From IMG/VR virus record IMGVR_UViG_3300032797_000576, positions 1 to 39,108 of that record: a stretch of 39,108 nucleotides of DNA; one strand, 5' to 3'. The notes beneath the pieces were generated by a model that searched no databases, was not told the origin of the DNA, and saw nothing but the letters and a program-made list of their open reading frames with translations. This DNA is from a virus. Of this stretch, positions 38,568 through 39,108 are shown piece after piece. The position numbers and the translations under genes are program-made. How positions within the stretch are numbered: position 1 is the first letter of the stretch; each line of letters opens with the position of its first letter.

Positions 38568-39076
38568 CGACTAGCTTTCGGTTGCTGCACCAGGCTGGCG
38601 CGTGCGAAGATCGTTACAGAGTTCTGGCCGCCGCGCTAGGCGGCGTGGGCTTCTACGGTCGCGACACCCCAATCACGATCCTGCAGATTCTGGCCGCGAA
38701 CGGATTGGACGATGCCCTATGGGCGCTGTGCGCGGTCGAGCAGCGAGCGGAAGGGGATCGGTTCTCGCGTCTGCTGGCCTGCGACTACGCAGAGCATATT
38801 CTGCTCGCCGCGTGGGATGAGGTCTGCCCCGACGACAGAAGGCCGTGGGATGCCATCACAGCCGCGCGCAGGCATCTCGCGGGAAAATGCACAAAGGCGG
38901 AACTCGATGCCGTCCATGCCGCCGCCGATGCCGCCGATGTCGCCGCCGCTGCCGCCGCCTATGCCTCCGCCTATGCCGCCCGTGTCGCCCGTGTCGCCGC
39001 CGATGCCGAACGCGCCTGGCAAGAAGACCGGTTGAAGGAAATGCTCGCGGCGGCGGAGGGGAAGGAGGCGAAGTGA
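38561..39076 (+). CDS. Ala-rich phage protein (complete copy)
   Basis: 171 residues, ATG 38561 behind AAGGAGG. The N-terminal part is a recognisable phage pattern (TTSFRLLHQAGACEDRYRVL, then FYGRDTPITILQILAANGLD, DALWALCAVEQR, CDYAEHILLAAWDEVCPDDR, then RPWDAITAARRHLAGK). I recall this pattern in phage and bacterial proteins that databases label putative immunity protein, but I cannot confirm it. The last third is an Ala-rich helix repeat (30 codons here, 48 in the left-end copy). It overlaps the previous gene by 7 bases and the next by 1. Confidence 0.75.
   Translation: MLTTSFRLLHQAGACEDRYRVLAAALGGVGFYGRDTPITILQILAANGLDDALWALCAVEQRAEGDRFSRLLACDYAEHILLAAWDEVCPDDRRPWDAITAARRHLAGKCTKAELDAVHAAADAADVAAAAAAYASAYAARVARVAADAERAWQEDRLKEMLAAAEGKEAK
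38918..39007 (+). repeat. GCC-codon tandem repeat, short allele
   Basis: The 30-codon form of the repeat seen with 48 codons at 86-229. It keeps the same frame. Confidence 0.85.
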
Positions 39077-39108
39077 TGAGTGAGTGTCCGAATGGCGACC
39101 CCTATTAC
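39076..39108 (+). CDS. Start of the Cys-containing protein (cut by window edge)
   Basis: The first 11 codons (MSECPNGDPYY) of the gene found whole at 298-636. It begins at the ATG sharing its A with the stop of the Ala-rich gene. Confidence 0.8.
   Translation, partial: MSECPNGDPYY

Larger units (their letters stand above)
38833..39108. repeat. End overlap of circular genome, right copy
   Basis: Matches bases 1-330 except for 54 missing bases within the GCC-codon repeat. The unique length is therefore about 38,832 bases. Confidence 0.9.

Noticed and set aside
1-39108. tRNA genes
   Set aside because: I saw no cloverleaf or T-loop pattern in the gaps; a dedicated scan (tRNAscan-SE, ARAGORN) was not possible here.

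Overview
The window is an essentially complete temperate tailed-phage genome, high in G+C (about two thirds by eye). Bases 1-330 recur at 38833-39108, in the same gene and frame, except that the second copy lacks 54 bp of a GCC-rich repeat. The simplest reading is a circular (or circularly permuted) genome of about 38.8 kb, opened inside a length-variable repeat. I see no tail tube, sheath, baseplate or tape-measure gene. The virion genes (SU10-type capsid, adaptor, nozzle-like protein, internal/ejection proteins) suggest a short-tailed, podovirus-like particle. The host cannot be named: AGGAGG ribosome sites, a Sec-type lipoprotein and host-like palindromes inside genes indicate a high-G+C bacterium, possibly an uncultured phylum.

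Layout, left to right. 1-2948: end of an Ala-rich gene, a Cys-rich protein, a DUF4326 protein, a C5 cytosine methyltransferase and a DUF5662 protein, tightly overlapped. 2949-3407: the only long gene-free stretch, G-rich with several palindromes and a terminator-like hairpin just before terS. 3408-16695: small and large terminase, an exported or anchored protein, portal, likely scaffold, major capsid protein, adaptor, nozzle and fibre-like proteins. 16706-19192: small proteins, a membrane protein, an M15 peptidase endolysin, an exported protein and a holin candidate. 19198-29499: a GNAT-like protein, two probable internal virion proteins and a 2526-residue polyvalent protein with a RelA/SpoT-like domain, a ddrB-type ParB domain and a C-terminal LPD38-like region.

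29605-31776 is the only minus-strand block: large serine recombinase, a one-pass membrane protein and an XRE repressor whose frame is broken at a run of 11 G. A divergent Cro-like gene starts at 31882. Promoters and inverted repeats lie between them, and the repressor message looks leaderless. Rightward early genes follow: small and zinc-binding-type proteins, a replication initiator with origin-like iterons inside its coding sequence (as in lambda O), an XF1762-family protein, an ASCH protein, a RuvC-like nuclease, a lipoprotein, and then the Ala-rich gene that closes the circle.

Three themes stand out: the giant, probably injected, polyvalent protein; tracts that could slip during replication (G11 in the repressor, an 8-bp repeat in the initiator, GCC repeats in the Ala-rich gene); and small palindromes inserted in frame in essential genes.
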